A DNA stretch of 9,222 nucleotides, taken from positions 1 through 9,222 of the forward strand of contig CANINJ010000062.1 in the NCBI GenBank assembly GCA_947468985.1, in the 5' to 3' direction. This DNA comes from Bacteroidota bacterium (GTDB lineage: Bacteria > Bacteroidota > Bacteroidia > Flavobacteriales > Flavobacteriaceae). The position numbers and the translations under genes are program-made. The notes below the pieces were generated by a model, which saw only the letters and a list, made by a program, of their open reading frames with translations, searched no databases and had not been told where the DNA came from. The stretch's first letter is position 1, and every line of letters begins with the position of its first letter. This document shows positions 1-6,633 of this stretch, in pieces.

Positions 1-22
1 AAATCAAATAATATATAAAATA

Positions 23-634
23 ATGGCTAAAATAAAAATGAAAAAAAAGTCAACATCGACGGACATGACCGCGATGTGTGATGTAGCTTTCTTATTGCTT
101 ACTTTCTTTATTTTAACAGCTACAGCTAAAGTGCCTGAGGCATTACCTGTAGATACGCCTGCTTCAACAGTGCAAACAAAATTGCCTGAAACAGATTTGG
201 CAACGATTACTATAGGAAAAGGAAAAGTTTTTTATGACCTAAAAGGAAGAGAAGTTCGTAAAAGAACACTCGAATTGATGGGAGATAAATACGGAATTAA
301 ATTCACGCCAGATGAAATGGATAAATTTGCTCTAATGGAAGGATTTGGCGTGCCAATTCAAAATTTAAGTCAAATTATTGCAATGAAAGCTGCGGATAGA
401 ACAAAGGCAGAACAACCAGGAGTTCCTAAAGATTCTTTGGACAATCAATTGAAAGAATGGATTTATAATTCTCGTATAGCGAATATTGAAAACAACGATA
501 AAGAATTGCAGATTGCTATAAAAGGAGATGCAAAAGAAGAATATCCTGAAATTAAGAAGGTAATGGATATTTTACAAGACCAAAAAATCAATAGCTTTAG
601 TTTGGTTACTGGTTTGAGAGGAAAAGATTTTTAA
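23..634 (+). CDS. exbD: ExbD/TolR-family biopolymer transport protein (first copy)
   Basis: This is an inner-membrane proton-channel subunit that works with ExbB to power TonB. A short lysine-rich cytoplasmic amino end (residues 1-12) is followed by one transmembrane helix at about 17-36. The helix carries the family's essential membrane aspartate in 'AMCDVAFLLLTFF' (Asp20). The rest is periplasmic and ends in the usual ExbD-like fold (about 150-200, 'ELQIAIKGD' then 'VMDILQDQ'). At 203 residues it is longer than the roughly 140 of E. coli ExbD. The extra length is a charged stretch at about 75-145 between the first periplasmic strand and the carboxyl-terminal fold. Longer ExbDs are common in Bacteroidota as far as I recall. 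ATG 23 is chosen because it sits just before the basic segment and the helix. The second exbD follows after 19 bases. No exbB is in the window; it should lie upstream. Confidence 0.93.
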   Translation: MAKIKMKKKSTSTDMTAMCDVAFLLLTFFILTATAKVPEALPVDTPASTVQTKLPETDLATITIGKGKVFYDLKGREVRKRTLELMGDKYGIKFTPDEMDKFALMEGFGVPIQNLSQIIAMKAADRTKAEQPGVPKDSLDNQLKEWIYNSRIANIENNDKELQIAIKGDAKEEYPEIKKVMDILQDQKINSFSLVTGLRGKDF

Positions 635-653
635 TTAAAAAAGATACACTAAA

Positions 654-1211
654 ATGGCTGAATTAAATACCGACGGCGGTGGAGGCGGAAAAGGTGGAAA
701 AGTAAGAAGTAAAAAGCAAAATTCAAAAGTAGATTTAACTGCTATGGTGGATTTAGCATTCTTGCTAATCACATTTTTTATGCTAACAACCACGTTGTCA
801 AAACCACAATCGATGAGTTTGGCTTTGCCGGACAAAGAAGATGACAAGAAAAAGGAGAAGCCTATTAAAGTTGACGAAAACCGTACGATGACCGTGTTAC
901 TTGGTGACAATAACAAAATGGTTTATTATATGGGTTTATTAGAAAAACCAATAGCTGGTCCAAAAGATATCTCTTATGGAAAAGAAGGAATTCGTCAAGA
1001 ATTAATAAAAAGGAAAAAGTCCGTTTTGGAATACTCTACAGCATTAGGTAAACCAAAAAATGGAATTATTGTAATCATCAAACCTAGTAAAAAATCAAAT
1101 TACAGAAATTTGATTGACATATTAGATGAAATGGCAATTGTAGGCGTTGAAACAAATGCAATTGTTAATGATTTTTCGCCCGAAGAAACAAAATTGTTAG
1201 AAGGAAAATAA
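654..1211 (+). CDS. exbD: ExbD/TolR-family biopolymer transport protein (second copy)
   Basis: This is a second ExbD-like subunit of the same TonB motor. It has a glycine-rich cytoplasmic start (GGGGGKGGK at about 8-16) and a basic stretch. One transmembrane helix follows at about 30-48, with the conserved aspartate in 'AMVDLAFLLITFFML' (Asp33). A typical ExbD exit into the periplasm comes next ('MSLALPDKED'), then a charged linker and a periplasmic fold at about 75-180. It is 185 residues long. It shares the helix motif with the preceding gene but differs strongly in the periplasmic part, so the two are paralogues rather than a recent duplication. Paired, unequal exbD genes are usual in Bacteroidota TonB operons. 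Translation probably follows from the upstream gene (19-base gap). The tonB gene lies 125 bases downstream. Confidence 0.93.
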   Translation: MAELNTDGGGGGKGGKVRSKKQNSKVDLTAMVDLAFLLITFFMLTTTLSKPQSMSLALPDKEDDKKKEKPIKVDENRTMTVLLGDNNKMVYYMGLLEKPIAGPKDISYGKEGIRQELIKRKKSVLEYSTALGKPKNGIIVIIKPSKKSNYRNLIDILDEMAIVGVETNAIVNDFSPEETKLLEGK

Positions 1212-1268
1212 GAGCAATCTTAGTACCCAATAACCTAATAATTATGAAAAATGAAACGCCAATGACAA

Positions 1269-1296
1269 TTGTCTTTAGCATACATAAATATGTTTA
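1269..1296 (+). promoter_or_regulatory. Possible internal promoter for tonB
   Basis: TTG at 1269-1271 is followed, after 17 bases, by TATGTTTA at 1289-1296. This matches the Bacteroidota pattern TTG-N17-23-TAnnTTTG except for the last base. It lies about 40 bases before the tonB start in the only sizeable gap inside the operon. The call rests on a motif match alone in an AT-rich region, so it is tentative. TonB may be made partly independently of the exbD genes. Confidence 0.35.
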
Positions 1297-1336
1297 AGGC
1301 GTTCCATCTTCCGTTAAAAATAAATAAAATATACAG

Positions 1337-2122
1337 ATGAAATTAGATATTTTAAAAGATCAATGGCTTGAAATTGTTTTCGAAGGACGAAATAAAGTTT
1401 ATGGTGCCTACGAGTTAAGAAAATCAAATCCTAAAACTACTTTAAGAGCACTTATAATTGGTTCCGTACTTTTTGGATTTGCAATTGCAGCTCCTTTGCT
1501 TATCAATATGATTCCTAAAGGGAACGATGATACTACATTGGATCAAAAAATTGTAACTGTAAAGTTGCCTCCTAAAGAGCAGCCTAAAGAAAATCTTCCT
1601 CCACCTCCACCTCCACCTCCAAAAGTTGATCAAGTAAAATTTGTGAAACCGGTAGTTGCAAAGGCGGATGAAATTACGGAAGAACCACCAAAAATAGTTG
1701 AATTAGAAAAGAAAAAAATTGGTGCTGAAACCATAAAAGGGGATCCAGATGCTGAATTAACTGTTGAACCTGTTGGAAATGGTCCAGCTGATATTGTTGA
1801 TGATAATAACATTTACAATACTGCAGGAATCGAAGTAAAACCAGATTTTCCAGGAGGAATGGCTAAATTCTACAAATTTGTAGGGAATAACTATAGAACT
1901 CCTGAAGAAGAGGGTCTTGCAGGAAAAGTTTATGTTACGTTTGTTGTAGAAAAAGACGGTTCATTAACAGATATTAAAGTTGTTAGAGATATAGGTTACG
2001 GAACTGGAAAAGAAGCAATTCGTGTTTTGAAATCATGTCCAAAATGGAATCCAGGAGAGCAAAATGGTAAGAAGGTGAGAGTACTTTATTCTCTGCCAAT
2101 TACTATTCAATCTGCAGAATAA
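1337..2122 (+). CDS. tonB: Energy transducer TonB
   Basis: TonB spans the periplasm and passes ExbB/ExbD energy to TonB-dependent outer-membrane receptors. In the 261-residue product the start carries the Bacteroidota TonB motif (WLEIVFEGRNKVYGAYELR, 10-28). One transmembrane helix follows at about 37-57. A proline- and charge-rich linker at about 76-125 includes eight consecutive prolines at 88-95. The TonB carboxyl-terminal domain covers about 164-259, with 'PDFPGGMAKFYKF', 'GKVYVTFVVEKDGS', 'YGTGKEAIRVLKSCPKWNPG' and 'RVLYSLPITIQ'. All parts of a functional TonB are present. The stop overlaps the next start by one base (TAATG), indicating coupled translation. The carboxyl domain is very close to the second half of the exported protein at 5882-6625. 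The gene sits in an operon with two exbD genes upstream. Confidence 0.96.
   Translation: MKLDILKDQWLEIVFEGRNKVYGAYELRKSNPKTTLRALIIGSVLFGFAIAAPLLINMIPKGNDDTTLDQKIVTVKLPPKEQPKENLPPPPPPPPKVDQVKFVKPVVAKADEITEEPPKIVELEKKKIGAETIKGDPDAELTVEPVGNGPADIVDDNNIYNTAGIEVKPDFPGGMAKFYKFVGNNYRTPEEEGLAGKVYVTFVVEKDGSLTDIKVVRDIGYGTGKEAIRVLKSCPKWNPGEQNGKKVRVLYSLPITIQSAE
1598..1621 (+). repeat. In-frame hexamer tandem repeat coding for polyproline in tonB
   Basis: There are four exact copies of CCTCCA, read in frame as eight prolines (TonB residues 88-95). The unit is a multiple of three bases, so slippage would change the length of the periplasm-spanning linker without breaking the frame. The exact codon alternation, rather than mixed proline codons, suggests recent tandem expansion. 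Confidence 0.7.
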
Positions 2123-2352
2123 TGTTGAATAAATCAACAGAGAATAAAGAGAAGAAATCGCTAAAAGAGCGGTTTTTTCTCGTTATAGGAATGGTCTTTT
2201 TCTTAGCCTATTTGGCAATGGGATTAGCAATCATCTTTTGGAAAAACTTTCCACTTGATATGAAGCCTAGTTATAGAATTGCTTTTGGAGTAATTCTAAT
2301 CGGATATTCTGTTATTCGGTTTTACCGAATTATAAATGACAATAAAGAGTAG
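2122..2352 (+). CDS. Small two-helix membrane protein of the TonB operon
   Basis: I do not recognise a named family for this 76-residue protein. It has a charged cytoplasmic-looking start (residues 1-16, rich in lysine and glutamate). Two hydrophobic helices follow at about 17-41 and about 50-68, joined by a short loop 'WKNFPLDMKPSYR', and a basic/polar tail ends it. Basic residues at both ends predict both termini in the cytoplasm. It starts inside the tonB stop codon (TAATG), ends three bases before the PstS-like gene, and uses codons like its neighbours. That position makes it a genuine gene translated with tonB. A role as an accessory of the TonB complex or of the lipoprotein downstream is inference only. 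Confidence 0.8.
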   Translation: MLNKSTENKEKKSLKERFFLVIGMVFFLAYLAMGLAIIFWKNFPLDMKPSYRIAFGVILIGYSVIRFYRIINDNKE

Positions 2353-2355
2353 GTT

Positions 2356-3285
2356 ATGAAAAAGTTTGCACTAATTCCGTATTTATTTTTTTTAGGTTTT
2401 ATCATATTGTTTTTTGCTTGTAATCAAACGAACAAGCAAAAAAGCAATAATGAAACTATTCTGAAGGGCTCGACCTCTATCTTAGTTGACGAAACATTAT
2501 TACCTATAATTGCCGATCAAGTAGAAGTTTTTGAAAGTCTTTATGCCGGAGCTAATATCAAAGTAAATGCAAAGTCAGAATCTGAAACAGTTTTGGCTTT
2601 AGCAAAAGACACTTCTAAAATCGCCATTCTTTCAAGAAAGCTAAACTCAGAAGAGGAAAAAGTTTTTGAAAGTAAAAAAATTACACCAAAGACTACTGTT
2701 TTTGCTATCGATGCAATCGCATTTATTTCAAATAAAAGAAATAAAGATACTTTAGTTGCGTTACAAGATGTAGTGGACTTCATGAAAGGCAAATCAAACG
2801 CTAATATTAAAGGATTGGTTTTTGACAATCCTAACTCAAGTACCGTTCGCTATATGAACGAATTGTCGGGACTTAAAGAAATGCCGTCAAAAGGAATATT
2901 TTCGTTTAAAACAAATGAAGAAGTAATCCGGTTTGTTTCTGAAAATGATGGAATGATTGGAATTGTAGGTGTAAATTGGTTGATGCAGCCTTCACTTAAA
3001 ATGCAGCCAATCGTTGATAAAGTTAATTTAATCAGCGTAAAAGGAATTGGTAAATCAGCCTATTATGCACCAACACAAAACAACCTTGCAGAAGGTAAAT
3101 ATCCTTTGGCACGTGATTTGTATATCATCAATTGTCAAGGTTACTCCGGCTTAGGAATGGGTTTTGCCTCTTTCGTCGCTGGAGATATTGGACAACGAAT
3201 TATCCTAAAATCGGGATTGTTGCCAATAAAAATGCCTGGTAGAAACATCAAAACCAGAAAACAATTAGAAAACAAGAATAAATAA
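2356..3285 (+). CDS. PstS-like phosphate-binding-family lipoprotein
   Basis: The 309-residue product is a predicted lipoprotein. A signal sequence at 1-21 ends in a lipobox-like 'LFFAC' with the acylated cysteine at 22. The next residues (NQTN) lack an acidic surface-export signal, so a periplasm-facing location is likely. The remainder resembles the PstS type of periplasmic binding protein (PBP-like fold). It begins with 'KGSTSI' (37-42), has 'DAIAFISNK' (119-127) where PstS proteins have a similar strand, and 'NSSTVRYMNEL' (160-170). 'YPLARDLYII' (249-258) and 'GQRIILKSGLLPI' (279-291) match the usual carboxyl end. Whether it binds phosphate cannot be judged by eye. No pstC, pstA or pstB is nearby; instead it follows tonB and a small membrane protein and precedes a TPR protein by 14 bases. 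It may serve the TonB system or sense a ligand. Confidence 0.85.
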   Translation: MKKFALIPYLFFLGFIILFFACNQTNKQKSNNETILKGSTSILVDETLLPIIADQVEVFESLYAGANIKVNAKSESETVLALAKDTSKIAILSRKLNSEEEKVFESKKITPKTTVFAIDAIAFISNKRNKDTLVALQDVVDFMKGKSNANIKGLVFDNPNSSTVRYMNELSGLKEMPSKGIFSFKTNEEVIRFVSENDGMIGIVGVNWLMQPSLKMQPIVDKVNLISVKGIGKSAYYAPTQNNLAEGKYPLARDLYIINCQGYSGLGMGFASFVAGDIGQRIILKSGLLPIKMPGRNIKTRKQLENKNK

Positions 3286-3299
3286 TAAATTACAACAAG

Positions 3300-4970
3300 A
3301 TGAACAAAGTTAAGATTTTTAGTATTGCTTTATTGACTTCAGTAACACTAAGCTATGCTCAAGATTTAGATCAGGCTAAGAAAACAATTGACGCAGAACA
3401 ATTTGAAAAAGCCAAAGGAATTCTAAAATCAATTATTAAAACAAATCCTGACAATGGAAAAGCAGCCTTTTTATTAGGCTCGGTTTATCTTACTCAAAAT
3501 ATTTCTGACTCAGCAAAAATTTATTTCCAAAAAGGCTTAGTCGCTAAATTAGATGCAAAATTCAATTATATTGGATTAGGGCAAATGGATTTAGACGTTA
3601 AAAATGCCGTTGCTGCCGAAGCCAATTTTGCATTAGCAACAAAAGATATCAAAAAGAAAGATTCGGAACAATACGTTTATATTGCGAAAGCCTATATGAA
3701 TGCCAACACACCAGATTACAATAAAGCAATCGAGGTTTTAAACAAAGCTAAAATCGCAAATCCATTAGATGCCAATGTTTTAATGGCTTTTGGAGATGCT
3801 TATTATGGTGTTAAAAATCAAAATGATTCCTATAAAGCCTATCGTGATGCCTTTGATGCCGACCCAACTTTAATTAGAGCAAAAATGCAATTGGGTGTTT
3901 TGTTAAAAGGAGCGCGAGCATTTTCTGAAGCGGTAAAAGCCTATGATAATGTGGTGGCTTCCAATCCAGAATATGGTCCAGTTTATAGAGAATTGGCAGA
4001 AACTTATTACTATTGGGGGAATAACGACTTGAAAAACTACAAAGAATACATCGCAAAAGCATTAGCATATTATGAAAAATATATGAGTTTGACTGACTAT
4101 TCATTGACTTCTCGTATGCGTCACGCCGACTTTTTAATTCTTGCAAAAGATTATAAAGCGTTGGAAGTTGAAGCCAATAAAATGAAAGAATTGGACAAAG
4201 TAAATCCAAGAATTTTCCGTTATTTAGGGTATTCTTCTTATGAAAATGGAAATGTAGATGCTGCAATTTCTGCCTTAGAAAATTTTATTGCAACGCCTAC
4301 AAATAAGATTATCGCAAGAGATTACCTTTATTTAGGTCTTGCAAAAATGAAAAAAGCCAACAATCTTGAAACTAAAGTTGTTGATGTTGTAGCTTTTGAA
4401 GCAGGAGTCGCGCAATTGAAAAAAGCCGTGGAAATGGAAATCACTATGACCAACGATTTAAGCGAAGTGGGGAAAAAATTCTACGAGCAAAAATTGTTCA
4501 AAGAAGCCGCTGCCATTTATGATATCGCGGTTACTAACGTAGAGTCTAAAAATTATCTGCTTGACAATTTCTATTTAGGGAACTCTTTATACTACAATAA
4601 CACCAAAAAAGACGTTGTAAAACCAGATCCAATTCAGTTGCAAAAAGCGGATATCGCTTATGGAAATGTGATTACCGCTTCGCCTTCAACGCAAGATGCG
4701 TACATTTTCAGAGCCAGAACTAACAATTTGCTTGAAAATGACGAAATGATTATCAAATATTATCAAGAATACATCGACATTGTAACTGCAAAAGGCGAGG
4801 AAGAAATGGCTAAACCTGCTGTTAAAACTAAATTTATTGAATCCTACAATGCAATTGCTGCGGCGTTTGCTAACACCGATAAAGTAAAAGCAAAAGAGTA
4901 TTTCGCAAAAACATTGGCTTTAGATCCTGCAAATGAGTACGCTATTCAGTCATTGAAAACATTGAAATAA
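3300..4970 (+). CDS. Exported tetratricopeptide-repeat protein
   Basis: The 556-residue product has a Sec signal peptide (basic 'MNKVK', hydrophobic core, cleavage probably after 'LSYA' at residue 20). Most of the mature protein consists of helical TPR repeats. Recognisable units lie at about 23-52, 53-86, 126-156, 158-190, 192-224, 305-335 and 515-545. They show the usual pattern of small and aromatic residues followed by 'ANP/SNP/LDP' turns. No catalytic motif or membrane segment follows the signal, so it is probably a soluble periplasmic scaffold. It is the last gene of the TonB operon, 14 bases after the PstS-like lipoprotein and just before a strong terminator. The partner protein is unknown; association with the lipoprotein or TonB complex is inferred from position only. 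Confidence 0.85.
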   Translation: MNKVKIFSIALLTSVTLSYAQDLDQAKKTIDAEQFEKAKGILKSIIKTNPDNGKAAFLLGSVYLTQNISDSAKIYFQKGLVAKLDAKFNYIGLGQMDLDVKNAVAAEANFALATKDIKKKDSEQYVYIAKAYMNANTPDYNKAIEVLNKAKIANPLDANVLMAFGDAYYGVKNQNDSYKAYRDAFDADPTLIRAKMQLGVLLKGARAFSEAVKAYDNVVASNPEYGPVYRELAETYYYWGNNDLKNYKEYIAKALAYYEKYMSLTDYSLTSRMRHADFLILAKDYKALEVEANKMKELDKVNPRIFRYLGYSSYENGNVDAAISALENFIATPTNKIIARDYLYLGLAKMKKANNLETKVVDVVAFEAGVAQLKKAVEMEITMTNDLSEVGKKFYEQKLFKEAAAIYDIAVTNVESKNYLLDNFYLGNSLYYNNTKKDVVKPDPIQLQKADIAYGNVITASPSTQDAYIFRARTNNLLENDEMIIKYYQEYIDIVTAKGEEEMAKPAVKTKFIESYNAIAAAFANTDKVKAKEYFAKTLALDPANEYAIQSLKTLK

Positions 4971-4989
4971 AATATAATTTTTATAAGCA

Positions 4990-5023
4990 AAGCCGATAGT
5001 TTCAACGCTATCGGCTTTTTTTT
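4990..5023 (+). terminator. Intrinsic terminator of the TonB operon
   Basis: A perfect 10-base-pair stem is formed by AAGCCGATAG (4990-4999) and CTATCGGCTT (5008-5017), with an eight-base loop. It runs directly into eight thymines (5016-5023). It lies about 20 bases after the stop of the TPR gene, as expected for the end of the transcript. Confidence 0.92.
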
Positions 5024-5056
5024 GAGCATACGTTTTGTTTTTCTCTCACGATTCCT

Positions 5057-5120
5057 CCCGTCATCCGCTATATCTCTTGTGGCGAACACCGCCACAACAG
5101 GATGCCGCTTCTACCGGGGC
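5057..5120. repeat. GC-richer dyad repeat, flavobacterial interspersed type
   Basis: This 64-base block is clearly richer in G and C than its surroundings. Its centre is a perfect eight-pair hairpin, TTGTGGCG (5077-5084) and CGCCACAA (5090-5097), with loop AACAC. Its ends pair as CCCG (5057-5060) with CGGG (5115-5118). The order 'CCCG, TCCGCTAT, hairpin, GGAT, GCCGCTTCTACCGGGGCTA' resembles dispersed intergenic repeats that I recall from Flavobacterium genomes. Copy number cannot be checked here. It lies between the operon terminator and the queE promoter region, and no open frame covers it. Confidence 0.6.
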
Positions 5121-5138
5121 TAATTATAAAATATATAG

Positions 5139-5169
5139 TTGTCTATTATCTTTTCATCTTTTATCTTTC
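5139..5169 (+). promoter_or_regulatory. Possible distal promoter for queE
   Basis: TTG at 5139-5141 and TATCTTTC at 5162-5169 are separated by 20 bases. This fits the Bacteroidota promoter pattern apart from the last base of the -7 box. It lies about 70 bases upstream of the queE start and competes with a better -7 box at 5212-5219. Confidence 0.3.
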
Positions 5170-5185
5170 CTCTTTATTCACAATT

Positions 5186-5219
5186 CTGCAATCTAAAATT
5201 CTATTTTTCACTACCTTTG
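5186..5219 (+). promoter_or_regulatory. Probable promoter for queE
   Basis: TACCTTTG at 5212-5219 is an exact match to the Bacteroidota -7 box TAnnTTTG and lies 20 bases before the queE start codon. The upstream half is poor: the best candidate is CTG at 5186-5188, with a 23-base spacer. If used, it gives a very short leader of about 15 bases. Confidence 0.5.
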
Positions 5220-5239
5220 CAACCTATTTTAAATAAAAA

Positions 5240-5872
5240 ATGCTCAAAAAAGAAACACAAATAGCCGTCGAAAAAGGATTAATGCTTCCCTTAATGGAAG
5301 AATTCTACACGATTCAAGGCGAAGGATATCACACGGGAACTGCTGCCTATTTCATACGAATTGGTGGTTGCGATGTTGGTTGTCATTGGTGTGATGTCAA
5401 AGAAAGTTGGAATGCCGAATTACATCCGCCTACAAATACCGATTTGATTGTCGAAAATGCATCAAAATATTCTGAAACAGTTGTGGTAACCGGTGGCGAA
5501 CCGCTAATGTGGGATATGACTGTCTTGACTCAAAAGCTAAAAGAAAAAAATCTAAAAGTACATATTGAAACTTCTGGAGCCTATACATTATCAGGAACTT
5601 GGGATTGGATTTGTCTTTCTCCAAAGAAAAATAAATTGCCAACGCAAACGGTTTATGATAATGCCAATGAGTTAAAAGTAATTATTCATAACAAACACGA
5701 CTTTATATTTGCCGAAGAGCAATCCGAAAAAGTAAACTCCAATGCTATTCTTTTTCTACAGCCAGAATGGAGCAAAAAAGAAGAAATGACACCGCTAATT
5801 GTAGATTATGTAATGAACAACCCAAAATGGCGTGTTTCCTTGCAAACGCATAAATACCTGAACATTCCTTAA
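5240..5872 (+). CDS. queE: 7-carboxy-7-deazaguanine synthase (radical SAM)
   Basis: QueE converts 6-carboxytetrahydropterin to 7-carboxy-7-deazaguanine, the ring-contraction step on the way to preQ0 and queuosine in tRNA. The 210-residue protein has the substrate-side start 'EEFYTIQGEGYHTG' (20-33). The radical-SAM [4Fe-4S] cluster motif 'CDVGCHWC' has Cys44, Cys48 and Cys51 in CX3CX2C spacing. The SAM-binding 'TGGEP' lies at 84-88, and the family's typical ending is 'LQTHKYLNIP'. Length is normal and all key residues are present. Start 5240 keeps the conserved 'LPLMEEFYTIQGEG' lead-in and follows a -7 box and an A-rich segment. ATG 5282 is a possible but less likely alternative. The next gene follows after nine bases, so the two are probably co-transcribed. 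No other que genes are in the window. Confidence 0.95.
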   Translation: MLKKETQIAVEKGLMLPLMEEFYTIQGEGYHTGTAAYFIRIGGCDVGCHWCDVKESWNAELHPPTNTDLIVENASKYSETVVVTGGEPLMWDMTVLTQKLKEKNLKVHIETSGAYTLSGTWDWICLSPKKNKLPTQTVYDNANELKVIIHNKHDFIFAEEQSEKVNSNAILFLQPEWSKKEEMTPLIVDYVMNNPKWRVSLQTHKYLNIP

Positions 5873-5881
5873 TCCCATTAA

Positions 5882-6625
5882 ATGATAAAAAAAATCTTTT
5901 TATTTCTGTTTTTACTAATTTCAATTGCTACCTTTTCACAAGAAAGTGAGCTTTTGTCTGAAACGGACGATGTTAATGCTCCAGATGTAGTTAAGCCAAT
6001 ATTTAATGAAGGCGGAATAGATAAATTTTATGAATTTATTAATCAAGAATTTAATTTTTCTAAAATTTCTAAATCAGGAACTATTGTAGTTTCATTTTCA
6101 ATAAATACTTTAGGAGAAATAAAAAACATTAGAGTTATAGATTTTCCTGATGTTGAATCAGCAACAGAAATTATAAGAGTAATTCAAAAAGCTCCAAAGT
6201 GGGAACCTGCCAAACGTGCTGGGAAACCCTTTGAGGTTAAATTAAAAATGCCTTTTAATTTTACTATAAAAGAATCCATTAAGCAAGAACCAGTAAAAAC
6301 AACCGAAAACACATTTTCAACGGCAAACGGAATCGAAAATAAACCAAAATTCGCTGGCGGTTTGGTACGGTTCCAAGAATTTATAGCTAAAAATTACAGA
6401 ACTCCCGATGTTGAAGGACTTAGGGGTAAAGTAATTGTAAGTTTTGTTGTTGAAAAAGATGGAAGTATTGTTGATGTAAAAGTAATAAAAGATTTAGGAT
6501 ATGGAACAGGAGCAGAGGCAATTCGGGTTTTAAATTTATCTCCTAAATGGACTCCTGCAATGCAAGATGGAAAGCCTGTTAGAGTAATGTATTCTTTGCC
6601 AATCACGATTCAATCAACACGATAA
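5882..6625 (+). CDS. Exported protein with two tandem TonB C-terminal domains, no membrane anchor
   Basis: The 247-residue product has a Sec signal peptide (about 1-19, hydrophobic core then 'ATFSQ') and no later transmembrane helix. Two TonB carboxyl-terminal-like repeats follow. The first is divergent (about 36-130: 'GGIDKFYEFIN', 'GTIVVSFSINTLGEI', 'APKWEPAKRAGKP'). The second (about 150-245) is nearly canonical ('FAGGLVRFQEFI', 'GKVIVSFVVEKDGS', 'YGTGAEAIRVL', 'SLPITIQ'). By hand alignment the second repeat shares about 64 of 98 residues with the end of the TonB at 1337-2122. The protein lacks the TonB amino-terminal motif, the anchor and the proline linker, so it cannot act as a normal energy transducer. 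It may bind receptor TonB boxes or peptidoglycan; that is inference. It follows queE by nine bases and converges on the next gene with eight bases between stops and no visible terminator. Confidence 0.85.
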   Translation: MIKKIFLFLFLLISIATFSQESELLSETDDVNAPDVVKPIFNEGGIDKFYEFINQEFNFSKISKSGTIVVSFSINTLGEIKNIRVIDFPDVESATEIIRVIQKAPKWEPAKRAGKPFEVKLKMPFNFTIKESIKQEPVKTTENTFSTANGIENKPKFAGGLVRFQEFIAKNYRTPDVEGLRGKVIVSFVVEKDGSIVDVKVIKDLGYGTGAEAIRVLNLSPKWTPAMQDGKPVRVMYSLPITIQSTR

Positions 6626-6633
6626 TTGTAATC

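Noticed and set aside
1..22. TAATG overlap at the first exbD as evidence of the upstream gene's end
   Set aside because: The frame of that TAA already meets a stop at 9-11, so the overlap cannot be the end of an upstream gene.
635..916. Reverse-strand frame over the second exbD
   Set aside because: It is antisense to the glycine-rich start and transmembrane helix of exbD, which explains its serine/proline-rich content.
1442..1633. Reverse-strand frame with alternating Trp-Arg (WRWRWRWR)
   Set aside because: It is the mirror of the CCTCCA proline repeat in tonB; no promoter or family likeness supports it.
3874..4266. 130-codon reverse-strand frame
   Set aside because: It lies wholly within the TPR gene, its composition is erratic, and the forward frame is clearly the coding one.
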